This document shows positions 1 through 6,177 of a stretch of DNA of 6,361 bases, one piece after another. The stretch covers positions 1 through 6,361 of the forward strand of contig DOVS01000161.1 in NCBI GenBank assembly GCA_003519965.1. Reading direction: 5' to 3'. The stretch comes from Betaproteobacteria bacterium. Its GTDB lineage: Bacteria > Pseudomonadota > Gammaproteobacteria > Burkholderiales > UBA9220. The number at the start of each line of letters is the position of its first letter. Positions within the stretch are counted from its first letter, which is position 1. Position numbers and translations under genes: made by a program. Under the pieces are notes generated by a model. The model was not told where the DNA came from. It ran no database searches and saw only the letters and a list, made by a program, of their open reading frames with translations.

Positions 1-909
1 CTCCAGCACGTCCTCGATGGTATCGCGCGATTCGCTGATGGCCGCCGCCAGATTCTCCACCCCCACCGGGCCGCCGCTGAATTTTTCGATGACCGTCAGC
101 AGCAACTTGCGGTCCATCACGTCCAAGCCCAAGCTATCCACGTCTAGCAGCCGCAATGCGGCGTCCGCCACCTCCCGGCTCACCCGCCCGTCGGCCTTCA
201 CTTCGGCGAAGTCCCGCACCCGCCGCAATAAGCGGTTGGCGATTCGCGGCGTGCCGCGGGAGCGGCGCGCCACTTCTTCGGCGCCGGCGTCGGCCAACGG
301 CACTGTGAGCAACGCCGCCGAACGCTTGACGATCTGCGTGAGCGCATCGACGGCGTAAAACTCCAGCCGGGAAACGATGCCGAAGCGGTCGCGCAGTGGA
401 TTGGTCAGCATGCCGGCGCGGGTGGTGGCCCCGATCAAGGTGAACGGCGGCAAATCGAGTTTGATCGAGCGGGCCGCCGGCCCTTCGCCGATCATGATAT
501 CTAGGCGAAAGTCTTCCAGCGCGGGATAGAGTATTTCCTCCACGATCGGGCTGAGCCGATGGATTTCGTCGATGAATAATACGTCGTTGGGCTCCAGGTT
601 CGTGAGCAAGGCGGCCAGATCCCCCGCCCGCTCCAACACCGGCCCCGAGGTTTGGCGCAAATTGACCCCCATCTCGCGGGCGATAATATGCGCCAGGGTG
701 GTTTTTCCCAATCCCGGCGGACCGAACAGCAGCAGGTGGTCGAGGGATTCGGCGCGCCGCCGCGCCGCTTCGATGAAAATCTCCAACTGCCCGCGCACCT
801 TTTCCTGACCGATATATTCGGCCAGCGATTTGGGGCGCAGCGCGCGCTCCAGCGCTTCTTCTTGTATGGAAGCGGGATCGGCGCTAATCAGACGGTCGGA
901 TTCGATCAT
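1..909 (-). CDS. ruvB: Holliday junction branch-migration ATPase RuvB (3' end beyond window)
   Basis: RuvB is the AAA+ motor that, as hexameric rings loaded by RuvA, drives branch migration of Holliday junctions in recombinational repair. The ATG at 909 gives [13 protein letters not shown], the usual family N-terminus. Seen in order: Walker [10 protein letters not shown] at residues 63-71 (bases 697-723), Walker B FIDEIHR with D114/E115 (bases 556-570), sensor-1 segment GATTRAGM from residue 160 (bases 409-432), and the NPLRDRFG segment around residues 170-177. R175 there aligns with the E. coli arginine finger R174. The start of the C-terminal winged-helix domain ([13 protein letters not shown]) follows. 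Reading stays open to base 1, giving 303 codons that end in DTIEDVLE. E. coli RuvB has 336 residues, so only about 35-45 are missing, cut by the window edge. It lies 52 bases after ruvA with no good Shine-Dalgarno, so its translation may be coupled. Identity is certain; the start is very likely. Confidence 0.97.
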   Translation of the reverse strand, partial: MIESDRLISADPASIQEEALERALRPKSLAEYIGQEKVRGQLEIFIEAARRRAESLDHLLLFGPPGLGKTTLAHIIAREMGVNLRQTSGPVLERAGDLAALLTNLEPNDVLFIDEIHRLSPIVEEILYPALEDFRLDIMIGEGPAARSIKLDLPPFTLIGATTRAGMLTNPLRDRFGIVSRLEFYAVDALTQIVKRSAALLTVPLADAGAEEVARRSRGTPRIANRLLRRVRDFAEVKADGRVSREVADAALRLLDVDSLGLDVMDRKLLLTVIEKFSGGPVGVENLAAAISESRDTIEDVLE

Positions 910-961
910 GGCAGGCGCATCGTTCGCGGCGCGGTTTCCCAACAAATTAAAGACGGCGGCG

Positions 962-1549
962 TCAACCCTTGGACAGCAGTTGCAGCGCCTGGCGGATACT
1001 GTCTTCCACGGTCAGACCGGCGGGCAACTGGCCTACGGCCCGGCTCGACTCCCGCTCATTATACCCCAACGCCAATAAGGCATTGAGGGTGTCGCCGCCC
1101 GCCGGCGACGGGATGGCGGCGCTCAGCAGCGCCGCCTCCTGGCCGCCCGCGGGTAATTTATCACGCAATTCCAGCAACAGGCGATCCGCCGTTTTCTTGC
1201 CGATCCCGGGAATCGGCGTGAGCCGCCCGCTATCCTGGGCGGCGACCGCCTGAACCAATTCGGCGAAGCTCAAGCCGCTGAGGATGGTCAGCGCCAGCTT
1301 AGCGCCGACGCCGCTGATTTTGAGCAGCAGACGGAACGCCCGCCGTTCTTCCTCGGTGGCGAAACCATACAATAGATGAGCGTCCTCCCGCACCGCGAAA
1401 TGGGTGTACAAAATGACGGTCTCGCCTAGCGCGGGCAAATGGTAAAACGTGCTCATCGGCACTTCCGCTTCATAGCCGATCCCGTGCGTCTCCACCACAA
1501 TCTGGGGCGGATGTTTCTCCACCAGCACACCGCGAATTCTGCCGATCAT
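962..1549 (-). CDS. ruvA: Holliday junction-binding protein RuvA
   Basis: RuvA is the tetrameric protein that recognises four-way junctions, holds them open and square, and loads RuvB. It has 195 residues (203 in E. coli). Domain I is an OB fold (residues 1-63, [15 protein letters not shown] onward). It carries the acidic pin E55-D56 in [10 protein letters not shown], the same numbers as in E. coli. Domain II has two helix-hairpin-helix motifs, [10 protein letters not shown] (77-86) and [12 protein letters not shown] (113-124). A short linker rich in Ala, Gly and Pro (about 133-152) leads to the RuvB-binding domain III (about 153-195). I chose the ATG at 1549, although the frame is open further upstream, because MIGRIRG is the family N-terminus. 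A Shine-Dalgarno GGGAG (1557-1561) sits 7 bases ahead. The ATG overlaps the TGA of a 27-codon ORF that fills the ruvC-ruvA gap. Confidence 0.97.
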   Translation of the reverse strand: MIGRIRGVLVEKHPPQIVVETHGIGYEAEVPMSTFYHLPALGETVILYTHFAVREDAHLLYGFATEEERRAFRLLLKISGVGAKLALTILSGLSFAELVQAVAAQDSGRLTPIPGIGKKTADRLLLELRDKLPAGGQEAALLSAAIPSPAGGDTLNALLALGYNERESSRAVGQLPAGLTVEDSIRQALQLLSKG

Positions 1550-1629
1550 TGCTCTTCTCCCTGGAAAACCGTTTGCGCCCGCGCAATGGTCTCGCGGTTC
1601 TCGACCCCCGGCCGGCGCGCGGCGCTCAT
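1546..1629 (-). CDS. Possible small ORF bridging ruvC and ruvA (27 aa)
   Basis: I do not recognise this ORF. It begins [13 protein letters not shown] and ends VFQGEEQ, is charged and soluble-looking, and has no hydrophobic segment. Its ATG overlaps the ruvC TGA (ATGA, 1626-1629) and its TGA overlaps the ruvA ATG (ATGA, 1546-1549), so it occupies exactly the space between the two genes. No clear Shine-Dalgarno precedes it: the nearest purine run (AAAGGGG) ends about 10 bases upstream. Any translation would probably be by re-initiation after ruvC. About three quarters of its codons end in G or C, as expected for the genome, but the reading frame also stays open upstream inside ruvC, so chance is a real alternative. 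It may simply be untranslated spacer, or a coupling device whose peptide does not matter. Confidence 0.3.
   Translation of the reverse strand: MSAARRPGVENRETIARAQTVFQGEEQ
1557..1561 (-). promoter_or_regulatory. Ribosome binding site of ruvA
   Basis: GGGAG on the minus strand, 7 bases before the ruvA ATG. It decides for the start at 1549 over the longer open frame, and lies inside the last codons of the small ORF between ruvC and ruvA. Confidence 0.8.
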
Positions 1630-2174
1630 AACCAGCCCGCCCCTTTCTTCCCGGGGGCGACCAGCCGCCCGCGCCGCACCCGGTAGCCAGCAGTGGCCAT
1701 TCGCCCCAATCCCTGCCCGCCATGGGCATGGCAAATCGCGCAGGCCAGCGCATCGGCGGCGTCCGCCTGGAGCTTGCCTTGCAGATTCAACAACCGCCGC
1801 ACCATTTCCGCCACTTGCGTTTTATTGGCGTGGCCGTTGCCGACGACCGCTTGCTTGACTTGCAACGCAGTATATTCCGCCACCGCCAGTTGGCCGAGCA
1901 CCGCCGCGCACACCGCCGCGCCGCGCGCCTGCCCCAGCAACAGGGTGGACTGGGGATTAACGTTGACGAACACTTGCTCGATAGCCGCCTGGGCCGGGCG
2001 ATGCAGCGCGATAATGTCGCCGAGGTGATCGAGAATAGTTTTCAGTCGCAGCGCCAGCTCGCCCGCCGGCGTGCGGATGCAGCCGCTGGCGATATAATGG
2101 AGTTCCCGCCCCGCTTGCTCGATAACGCCGAAACCCGTGACGCGCAACCCCGGATCAATGCCGAGTATACGAAT
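1626..2174 (-). CDS. ruvC: Holliday junction resolvase RuvC, apparent ATT start
   Basis: RuvC is the dimeric, metal-dependent endonuclease that cuts Holliday junctions symmetrically. It has 182 residues (173 in E. coli). All four catalytic acids are at E. coli positions: D7 (RILGIDPG), E66 (AAIEQVF), and D138 and D141 (ADAADALA). The C-terminal YRVRRGRLV segment is typical. The start is odd. Reading back in frame from D7 gives ATT CGT ATA CTC, then the spacer codons, then the yebC TAA at 2190-2192. No ATG, GTG or TTG lies between that stop and D7. The first conventional candidate, TTG at 2147, would remove D7. The ATT at 2172-2174 falls exactly where family members have Met (MRILGIDPG) and has AAGGA 7 bases upstream. 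It follows yebC by 15 bases in the same frame. Identity is certain. The ATT start is strongly favoured, with a base error the main alternative. Confidence 0.96.
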   Translation of the reverse strand: MRILGIDPGLRVTGFGVIEQAGRELHYIASGCIRTPAGELALRLKTILDHLGDIIALHRPAQAAIEQVFVNVNPQSTLLLGQARGAAVCAAVLGQLAVAEYTALQVKQAVVGNGHANKTQVAEMVRRLLNLQGKLQADAADALACAICHAHGGQGLGRMATAGYRVRRGRLVAPGKKGAGWL

Positions 2175-2186
2175 GGAGCGTTCCTT
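2172..2186 (-). promoter_or_regulatory. ruvC translation start: Shine-Dalgarno plus ATT codon
   Basis: AAGGA (2182-2186) is followed by 7 bases and then ATT (2172-2174). The Shine-Dalgarno lies wholly in the 15-base gap after the yebC stop, which argues that initiation is meant to occur here. AUU initiation is known for E. coli infC and pcnB, where IF3 discriminates against it and keeps expression low. Applying that to ruvC is inference. Confidence 0.75.
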
Positions 2187-2189
2187 GAG

Positions 2190-2918
2190 TTATGCTTCGT
2201 CGATCACGGCGGTAGTGTAGACGTCCTGAACATCGTCGAGACTTTCCAGGGCGTCCAACAATTTTTGCATTTTCGCCGCGTCCTCGCCGACCAACTCGCT
2301 TTCGCTGGCGGGTTTCATGGTGACTTCCGCCAATTCCGGGGTAAATCCCGCGCGGGACAACTGCTCCTTCACCGCGCTGAAATCGGCGGGGGCGGTAATG
2401 ACCTCGATGCTGCCGTCATCGTTAGCGATGACATCTTCCGCTCCCGCCTCCAGCGCGGCCTCCATCAACGGCTCCTCTTCGACGCCGGGGGCGAAAATCA
2501 ATTGTCCGCAATGATTGAACAAGAAGGCCACCGAGCCATCGGTGCCTAAATTGCCGCCATGCTTGGAAAACGCATGACGCACCTCGGCGACGGTGCGGGT
2601 TTTATTGTCGGTCACGCAATCCACCATCACCGCCACGCCGCCGGCGCCATAGCCTTCGTAACGCAATTCTTCGTAATTTACGCCATCCAGATCGCCGCTG
2701 CCGCGTTTAATGGCGCGCTCGACGTTTTCTTTCGGCATGTTGTTGTCATAGGCCTTGTCCATCGCCATGCGCAACCGCGGATTGCTGGAGGGATCGCCGC
2801 CACCCAGCTTCGCCGACACGGTGATTTCCTTGATTAGGCGCGTGAATATCTTGCCCCGCTTGGCGTCCGCCGCCGCTTTCCGGTGTTTGATGTTCGCCCA
2901 CTTGCTATGGCCAGACAT
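2190..2918 (-). CDS. yebC: YebC/PmpR (TACO1) family protein
   Basis: The protein has 242 residues (246 in E. coli YebC). It opens with the hallmark [22 protein letters not shown]. The conserved block [20 protein letters not shown] and the segment [19 protein letters not shown] follow, as does [17 protein letters not shown]. This is the whole three-domain family architecture, with no signal peptide or membrane segment, so it should be cytosolic. The family was annotated as transcription regulators (PmpR represses a quorum-sensing gene in Pseudomonas). Its mitochondrial member TACO1 is a translation activator, and recent bacterial work points to a role at stalled ribosomes. The sequence alone does not say which role applies here. 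A Shine-Dalgarno GAGG (2924-2927) sits 5 bases before the ATG. It is probably the first gene of the unit with ruvCAB, and its TAA is in the same frame as ruvC. Confidence 0.96.
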   Translation of the reverse strand: MSGHSKWANIKHRKAAADAKRGKIFTRLIKEITVSAKLGGGDPSSNPRLRMAMDKAYDNNMPKENVERAIKRGSGDLDGVNYEELRYEGYGAGGVAVMVDCVTDNKTRTVAEVRHAFSKHGGNLGTDGSVAFLFNHCGQLIFAPGVEEEPLMEAALEAGAEDVIANDDGSIEVITAPADFSAVKEQLSRAGFTPELAEVTMKPASESELVGEDAAKMQKLLDALESLDDVQDVYTTAVIDEA

Positions 2919-2950
2919 AAGTTCCTCGACATCTTTTTTTCAAAAAGGCA

Positions 2951-2979
2951 ATATTACCATCCGCCCGCCCCGTTCTTAA
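2951..2979 (-). promoter_or_regulatory. Candidate sigma70 promoter for yebC-ruvCAB
   Basis: TTAAGA (2974-2979, 4 of 6 matches to TTGACA) is followed by 17 bases and TAATAT (2951-2956, 4 of 6 to TATAAT). The expected start near 2944 would leave a leader of about 26 bases containing the yebC Shine-Dalgarno. The match is moderate, but the spacing and placement in the only non-coding gap before yebC favour it. No LexA-type CTGT-N8-ACAG box is visible here or before ruvA. Confidence 0.35.
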
Positions 2980-2997
2980 AGCGGCGCTCCCGCCGCT
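2978..2997 (-). terminator. Weak terminator-like hairpin at the end of clsB
   Basis: On the minus strand GCGGCG, loop GGAG, then CGCCGC forms a 6-bp GC stem (2981-2986 with 2991-2996), with a seventh A-T pair outside it, followed by only three T residues (2978-2980). The stem overlaps the clsB stop codon at 2996-2998. The short T tract makes it a weak or partial terminator at best. It would reduce read-through from clsB into yebC. Confidence 0.35.
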
Positions 2998-4162
2998 AGA
3001 CTTCGTCGTATTTACGGCCATAGCCCGCCATGCCCACCAACCAACGCACCACCCCATACCCCGCCCAGGAGAAAAAGCGCCGGTACGACGGCTGACGTTT
3101 CCAATGCGCCGGCTGGACGCGGCGCGCGCCATCGTGCATCGCGCGTGCCAGACTTTCCTTCAGGGTGGCGGCAAAGCCTGCGTCTATGACGACCAGGTTG
3201 GCTTCCCGCGCCAACATGAGGCTGAACGGATCGATATTGGACGAACCCACCGTCGCCCAGCAGCCGTCGATCACCGCGACCTTGGCGTGCAGAAAACTCC
3301 GATGGTATTCGAAGATTTCCACCCCGGCGTCGAGCAATACGCCATACAACGCCCGGCTAGCGTAATGCAGCAGCAGATACTCCACCCGCCCTTGCAGCAG
3401 CAAAACCACCTTGACCCCCCGCAACGCCGCGTCGATCAGGGCGCGGCGAAACTTCCGACCCGGTAGGAAATACGCGTTGGCGATGATGATTTCCCGCCGC
3501 GCGCCGCCGATGGCCTCTAAATAAGCGGCTTCGATATCCCGCCGATGGCGAAGATTGTCGCGAATGACAAAGGCGGCTTGCATCGCGCCGCCGTTGCCCT
3601 GGTACGGGGGCGGCGACCACCGGCGGTTACCGCGCCAGCGAAGCTGCGACCACGCCACCCGCATCCACAATTGCCGCGCCGCCCGGTGAATATCCGTCAG
3701 CACGGGGCCTTCCACCGCCACCGCGTAATCGAAGCGCGGCGGCAACTGGCCGGGGGTATGACTGTCGTCGATGATATTGATGCCGCCGACGTAGGCAATC
3801 CGCCCGTCGATGACCGCTAGTTTACGATGCAACCGGCGCAGCCGGCGGCGCCGTAACGCAAACACCGACACCTCGGGCCGGAAAAACATGACCCGCACGC
3901 CAGCGCCGCGCAATTCGTCGAGCAGCGCCCGCGCTAGCGTCTTGGAGCCGAAGCCGTCGAGCAGCACGCGGACGGCGGCGCCGCGGCGAGCGGCCGCGGC
4001 CAGCGCCTGGGCGATGCGCCAGCCGGTGGCGTCGCCGTCGTAAATATAGCTTTCCAGATAAATCTCGCGCCGGGCGCTAGCGATTGCCGTTTCCAGCGCG
4101 GGAAAATATTCGGCGCCGTTGCGCAGCAACACGACTTGGTTGCCCGGCGCCGGCTGGATCAT
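2996..4162 (-). CDS. clsB: Cardiolipin synthase, ClsB type (phospholipase D superfamily)
   Basis: The protein has 388 residues (413 in E. coli ClsB) and two phospholipase D HKD motifs. The first is LHRKLAVIDG with H112, K114, D119; the second is LHAKVAVIDG with H292, K294, D299, followed by GSSNIDPFS. Both catalytic halves are therefore intact. There is no N-terminal membrane pair like that of ClsA. The N-terminus (VVLLRNGAEYFPALETAI) is that of the ClsB group. A weakly hydrophobic C-terminal stretch (FFSWAGYGVVRWLVGMAG) may touch the membrane. ClsB proteins transfer phosphatidyl groups to make cardiolipin; E. coli ClsB is also reported to make phosphatidylglycerol from phosphatidylethanolamine and glycerol. 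The ATG overlaps the TGA of the ybhP-like gene (ATGA, 4159-4162) and has no clear Shine-Dalgarno, so translational coupling is likely. The ClsB subfamily call rests on length, lack of N-terminal membrane helices, and neighbour. Confidence 0.92.
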   Translation of the reverse strand: MIQPAPGNQVVLLRNGAEYFPALETAIASARREIYLESYIYDGDATGWRIAQALAAAARRGAAVRVLLDGFGSKTLARALLDELRGAGVRVMFFRPEVSVFALRRRRLRRLHRKLAVIDGRIAYVGGINIIDDSHTPGQLPPRFDYAVAVEGPVLTDIHRAARQLWMRVAWSQLRWRGNRRWSPPPYQGNGGAMQAAFVIRDNLRHRRDIEAAYLEAIGGARREIIIANAYFLPGRKFRRALIDAALRGVKVVLLLQGRVEYLLLHYASRALYGVLLDAGVEIFEYHRSFLHAKVAVIDGCWATVGSSNIDPFSLMLAREANLVVIDAGFAATLKESLARAMHDGARRVQPAHWKRQPSYRRFFSWAGYGVVRWLVGMAGYGRKYDEV

Positions 4163-4917
4163 TGACGGGTCAGTGTCGCGGATAGGAATGCGTGGTCGGA
4201 AATTTTCGACCAGGGGAGACCATGATGCACCGCAGCCGCGGCGACCTCAAAACCACGAATATATATCCGGTCTAGCCGGAATAATGGGAGATGGGATGGA
4301 AAACTGCGCGCCGGCATTCCATGCGCCTGACCGAATACTTCCTTAAAATCCGGGCCGAGCCCCTGCGTCAGCAATTGACAAGCCTCGCTGCGCCAGTCGT
4401 TAAAATCGCCGGCGATAATCAGCGGCGCGCCCTCCGGCACCATGCGATCCATGCGGCCCCGGATCGCTAGAATTTGCTTGCGCCGTCCGCCGGCGAATAG
4501 CCCGAGATGGACATTAATGCAATGCAACGGCCGCTCCCACCCGGGAATGTCGATTTCGCAATGAAGGATGCCGCGCTGTTCGAACCGGTGGGCGGAAATA
4601 TCCTCGTTTTCCCAACGAACAATCGGAAAACGGCTGAGAATGGCGTTGCCATGGTGACCGGCGGGATAAACCGCGTTCTTGCCGTAGGCGAAATCGCGCC
4701 ATACCTCTCCCGCCAGAAATTCGTACTGGGACACCGCCGGCCAATCGCTGAAGCGCGCCGCATGACGCCGATGCGTACCCAGCACCTCTTGGAGGAAAAC
4801 CACATCGGGATGCATGAGATGCAATTGCTCGCGCAATGCGTGCAGCGCGACCCGCAGATTGAACTGGGAAAATCCCTTATGAATATTATAGGTGGCGACG
4901 CGAAGCGATTGGGTCAT
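4159..4917 (-). CDS. ybhP: Endonuclease/exonuclease/phosphatase family protein, YbhP-like
   Basis: The protein has 252 residues (253 in E. coli YbhP). The fold's metal and catalytic signatures appear in order: TYNIHKGF (N11), FLQEV (E44), GHHGNAILSRFP (around 88-98), NVHLGL (H137), AGDFNDW (D171, N173), RLDRIY (D216) and SDHAFLSA (D241, H242). The active site of this superfamily (shared by DNase I, exonuclease III and Mg-dependent phosphodiesterases) is thus complete. The physiological substrate of YbhP is unknown to me. In E. coli ybhP also lies directly before clsB, suggesting a lipid-linked phosphodiesterase role rather than DNA repair; that is inference. There is no signal peptide. The ATG at 4917 is the only possible start: an in-frame TGA precedes it with no other start codon between, and later starts would lose TYNIHKG. 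No Shine-Dalgarno is visible, and a promoter abuts the ATG. Confidence 0.93.
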   Translation of the reverse strand: MTQSLRVATYNIHKGFSQFNLRVALHALREQLHLMHPDVVFLQEVLGTHRRHAARFSDWPAVSQYEFLAGEVWRDFAYGKNAVYPAGHHGNAILSRFPIVRWENEDISAHRFEQRGILHCEIDIPGWERPLHCINVHLGLFAGGRRKQILAIRGRMDRMVPEGAPLIIAGDFNDWRSEACQLLTQGLGPDFKEVFGQAHGMPARSFPSHLPLFRLDRIYIRGFEVAAAAVHHGLPWSKISDHAFLSATLTRQ

Positions 4918-4923
4918 GAAAAA

Positions 4924-4951
4924 ATTATTGCACGCCGCTGGCGTTTTTCAA
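4924..4951 (-). promoter_or_regulatory. Promoter of ybhP-clsB, apparently leaderless
   Basis: On the minus strand TTGAAA (4946-4951, 5 of 6) is followed by 16 bases and AATAAT (4924-4929, 5 of 6), with an extended -10 TGC just before the hexamer (4930-4932). Six bases (TTTTTC) separate the -10 from the ATG at 4917, so transcription at the usual distance would begin on the A of ATG. The spacer contains a dyad, ACGCC-N3-GGCGT (4932-4944), that could be an operator. Confidence 0.6.
4932..4948 (+). terminator. Possible plus-strand terminator-like hairpin
   Basis: Read on the plus strand, ACGCC, loop GCT, GGCGT is followed directly by a T run (4944-4948). The stem is only 5 bp and no plus-strand gene leads into it. 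The same dyad lies inside the ybhP promoter spacer, where an operator role is at least as plausible. Confidence 0.2.
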
Positions 4952-4984
4952 TGCGTGCGGCGCCTTATTTCGCCGTTCCGCCGC

Positions 4985-6124
4985 CTAGGAGGCGTCCAGC
5001 ATCCGATTAAGCGCCACTCGCGCCAGCTCCGCCTCCTGGGGCGGCACCTTGATTGCGTTGACGACATGGCCCGCCGCCAGGTTATCCAGCACCCACGCCA
5101 GATGCGGCGGATCGATCCGCGCCATGGTAGAGCACATGCAAACCGTGGACGCCATAAACCGCACCGTTTTGTTCTCCGCCTTGAAGCGCTCGGCCAGCCG
5201 GCTGACCAAGTGCAACTCGGTGCCCACCAGCCAATGCGCGCCAGGCGGCGAATCGGCGATGGTCTTGATAATGTATTCGGTAGAACCCACGTAGTCGGAT
5301 AACTGGCACACGTCGAAGCTGCATTCCGGGTGAGCGATCACTAGGCCGTCCGGAGTTTGCTCGCGGAAACGCCGAATTTGCTGTGGATTGAACATCTGAT
5401 GCACCGAGCACAGCCCCTTCCACAGGATGATTTTGGCGCGGCGGATTTGGTCGGGGGTCAGCCCGCCGAGCGGCTGATCGAAATCCCACAACACCATATC
5501 TTCCAGCGGAATTCCCATTTTATAGCCGGTGTTCCGCCCCAAGTGCTGATCGGGGAAAAACAGCACTTTCTCCCGCCGGTCAAAGGCCCATTGCAAGATT
5601 TTTTGCGCATTGCTGGACGTGCAAACAATGCCGCCATGTTCGCCGCAAAACGCTTTCAAGTCGGCGGAAGAATTAATATAGGTAACCGGCGTCACCGCCT
5701 CGTCCGGGTCGAGCGCCTCGGCCAATTCCCGCCAGCAGCGCCGCACCTTGGCCAAATTCGCCATATCCGCCATGGAGCAGCCGGCGGCAAGGTCGGGCAG
5801 AATGGCGGTTTGATCGGGACGCGACAGAATATCCGCCACCTCGGCCATGAAATGCACCCCGCAAAACACGATGTATTCCGCTGCGGACGCCGCGGCGGAA
5901 CGGGATAACTTCAGCGAGTCGCCGGTAAAATCGGCGTGCTGAATCACGTCATCGCGTTGGTAATGATGACCCAGAATAACAACGCGTTGACCCAGCGTTT
6001 GCTTGGCGGCGGCAATGCGGGCCTGGCAGGCCGCGTCCGGCAGATCGGCGTAATCGGAAAACGGCAAGGAAGCGCCTTTCACCGCGATGACGGCTTCCTG
6101 GGGATGTAAAGATTGAATAGTCAC
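4985..6124 (-). CDS. nadA: Quinolinate synthase NadA
   Basis: NadA is a [4Fe-4S] enzyme that condenses iminoaspartate (made by NadB) with dihydroxyacetone phosphate to quinolinate in de novo NAD synthesis. It has 379 residues from this start, the longer subtype (E. coli has 347). Seen: ILGHHYQRDDVIQHADFTGD (50-69), GVHFMAEVADIL (89-100), C116 in AGCSMADM, YINSSADLKA (149-158), PDQHLGRNTG (191-200), C239 in WKGLCSVH, HPECSFDVC (265-273) and C331 in TVCMCSTM. C116, C239 and C331 align with the E. coli cluster ligands C113, C200 and C297. The start is uncertain. GTG at 6124 has no clear Shine-Dalgarno. GTG at 6082 (residue 15) has AGGAAG about 11 bases upstream and would give 365 residues, losing nothing conserved. 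nadB is not in the window. Confidence 0.96.
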   Translation of the reverse strand: MTIQSLHPQEAVIAVKGASLPFSDYADLPDAACQARIAAAKQTLGQRVVILGHHYQRDDVIQHADFTGDSLKLSRSAAASAAEYIVFCGVHFMAEVADILSRPDQTAILPDLAAGCSMADMANLAKVRRCWRELAEALDPDEAVTPVTYINSSADLKAFCGEHGGIVCTSSNAQKILQWAFDRREKVLFFPDQHLGRNTGYKMGIPLEDMVLWDFDQPLGGLTPDQIRRAKIILWKGLCSVHQMFNPQQIRRFREQTPDGLVIAHPECSFDVCQLSDYVGSTEYIIKTIADSPPGAHWLVGTELHLVSRLAERFKAENKTVRFMASTVCMCSTMARIDPPHLAWVLDNLAAGHVVNAIKVPPQEAELARVALNRMLDAS

Positions 6125-6177
6125 GGTATGACGACGCCCGACAATGAATGAATTGGCAAACCCAACGTTACCATATC

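Noticed and set aside
1550..1625. A LexA (SOS) box before ruvA, as in E. coli.
   Set aside because: No CTGT-N8-ACAG-like palindrome is visible in this gap or in the gap before yebC.
1550..1753. An N-terminal extension of RuvA by up to 68 residues.
   Set aside because: The extension overlaps ruvC, is low-complexity Arg/Gly/Ala, and is not part of the family. The MIGRIRG start has its own Shine-Dalgarno.
2145..2147. TTG as the ruvC start.
   Set aside because: It would delete GIDPG with catalytic D7 and has no suitably placed Shine-Dalgarno.
1722..2549. A 275-codon open frame on the plus strand across ruvC and yebC.
   Set aside because: It is the antisense mirror of two certain genes that share one frame, so their codon bias keeps it open. 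Its translation is rich in His, Arg and Gln and resembles no family I know.
3950..4010. A GC-rich palindromic stretch in clsB.
   Set aside because: It encodes an Ala/Arg-rich helix (AQALAAAARRGAAVRV) normal for the family. The local dyads are those expected from GCG/GCC/CGC codons.
4918..4930. The T run next to the ybhP ATG as a minus-strand terminator of nadA.
   Set aside because: The nearest compact stem ends 7 bases before the T run, and the region is better explained as an extended -10 element.
4507..5010. A 167-codon plus-strand frame opposite ybhP.
   Set aside because: It is antisense to a complete, motif-rich ybhP gene and crosses its promoter gap. It shows no recognisable motif.
5357..5908. 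A 183-codon plus-strand frame opposite nadA.
   Set aside because: It is a mirror of high-GC codon use in nadA, whose cluster cysteines and motifs are all intact in the minus-strand frame.
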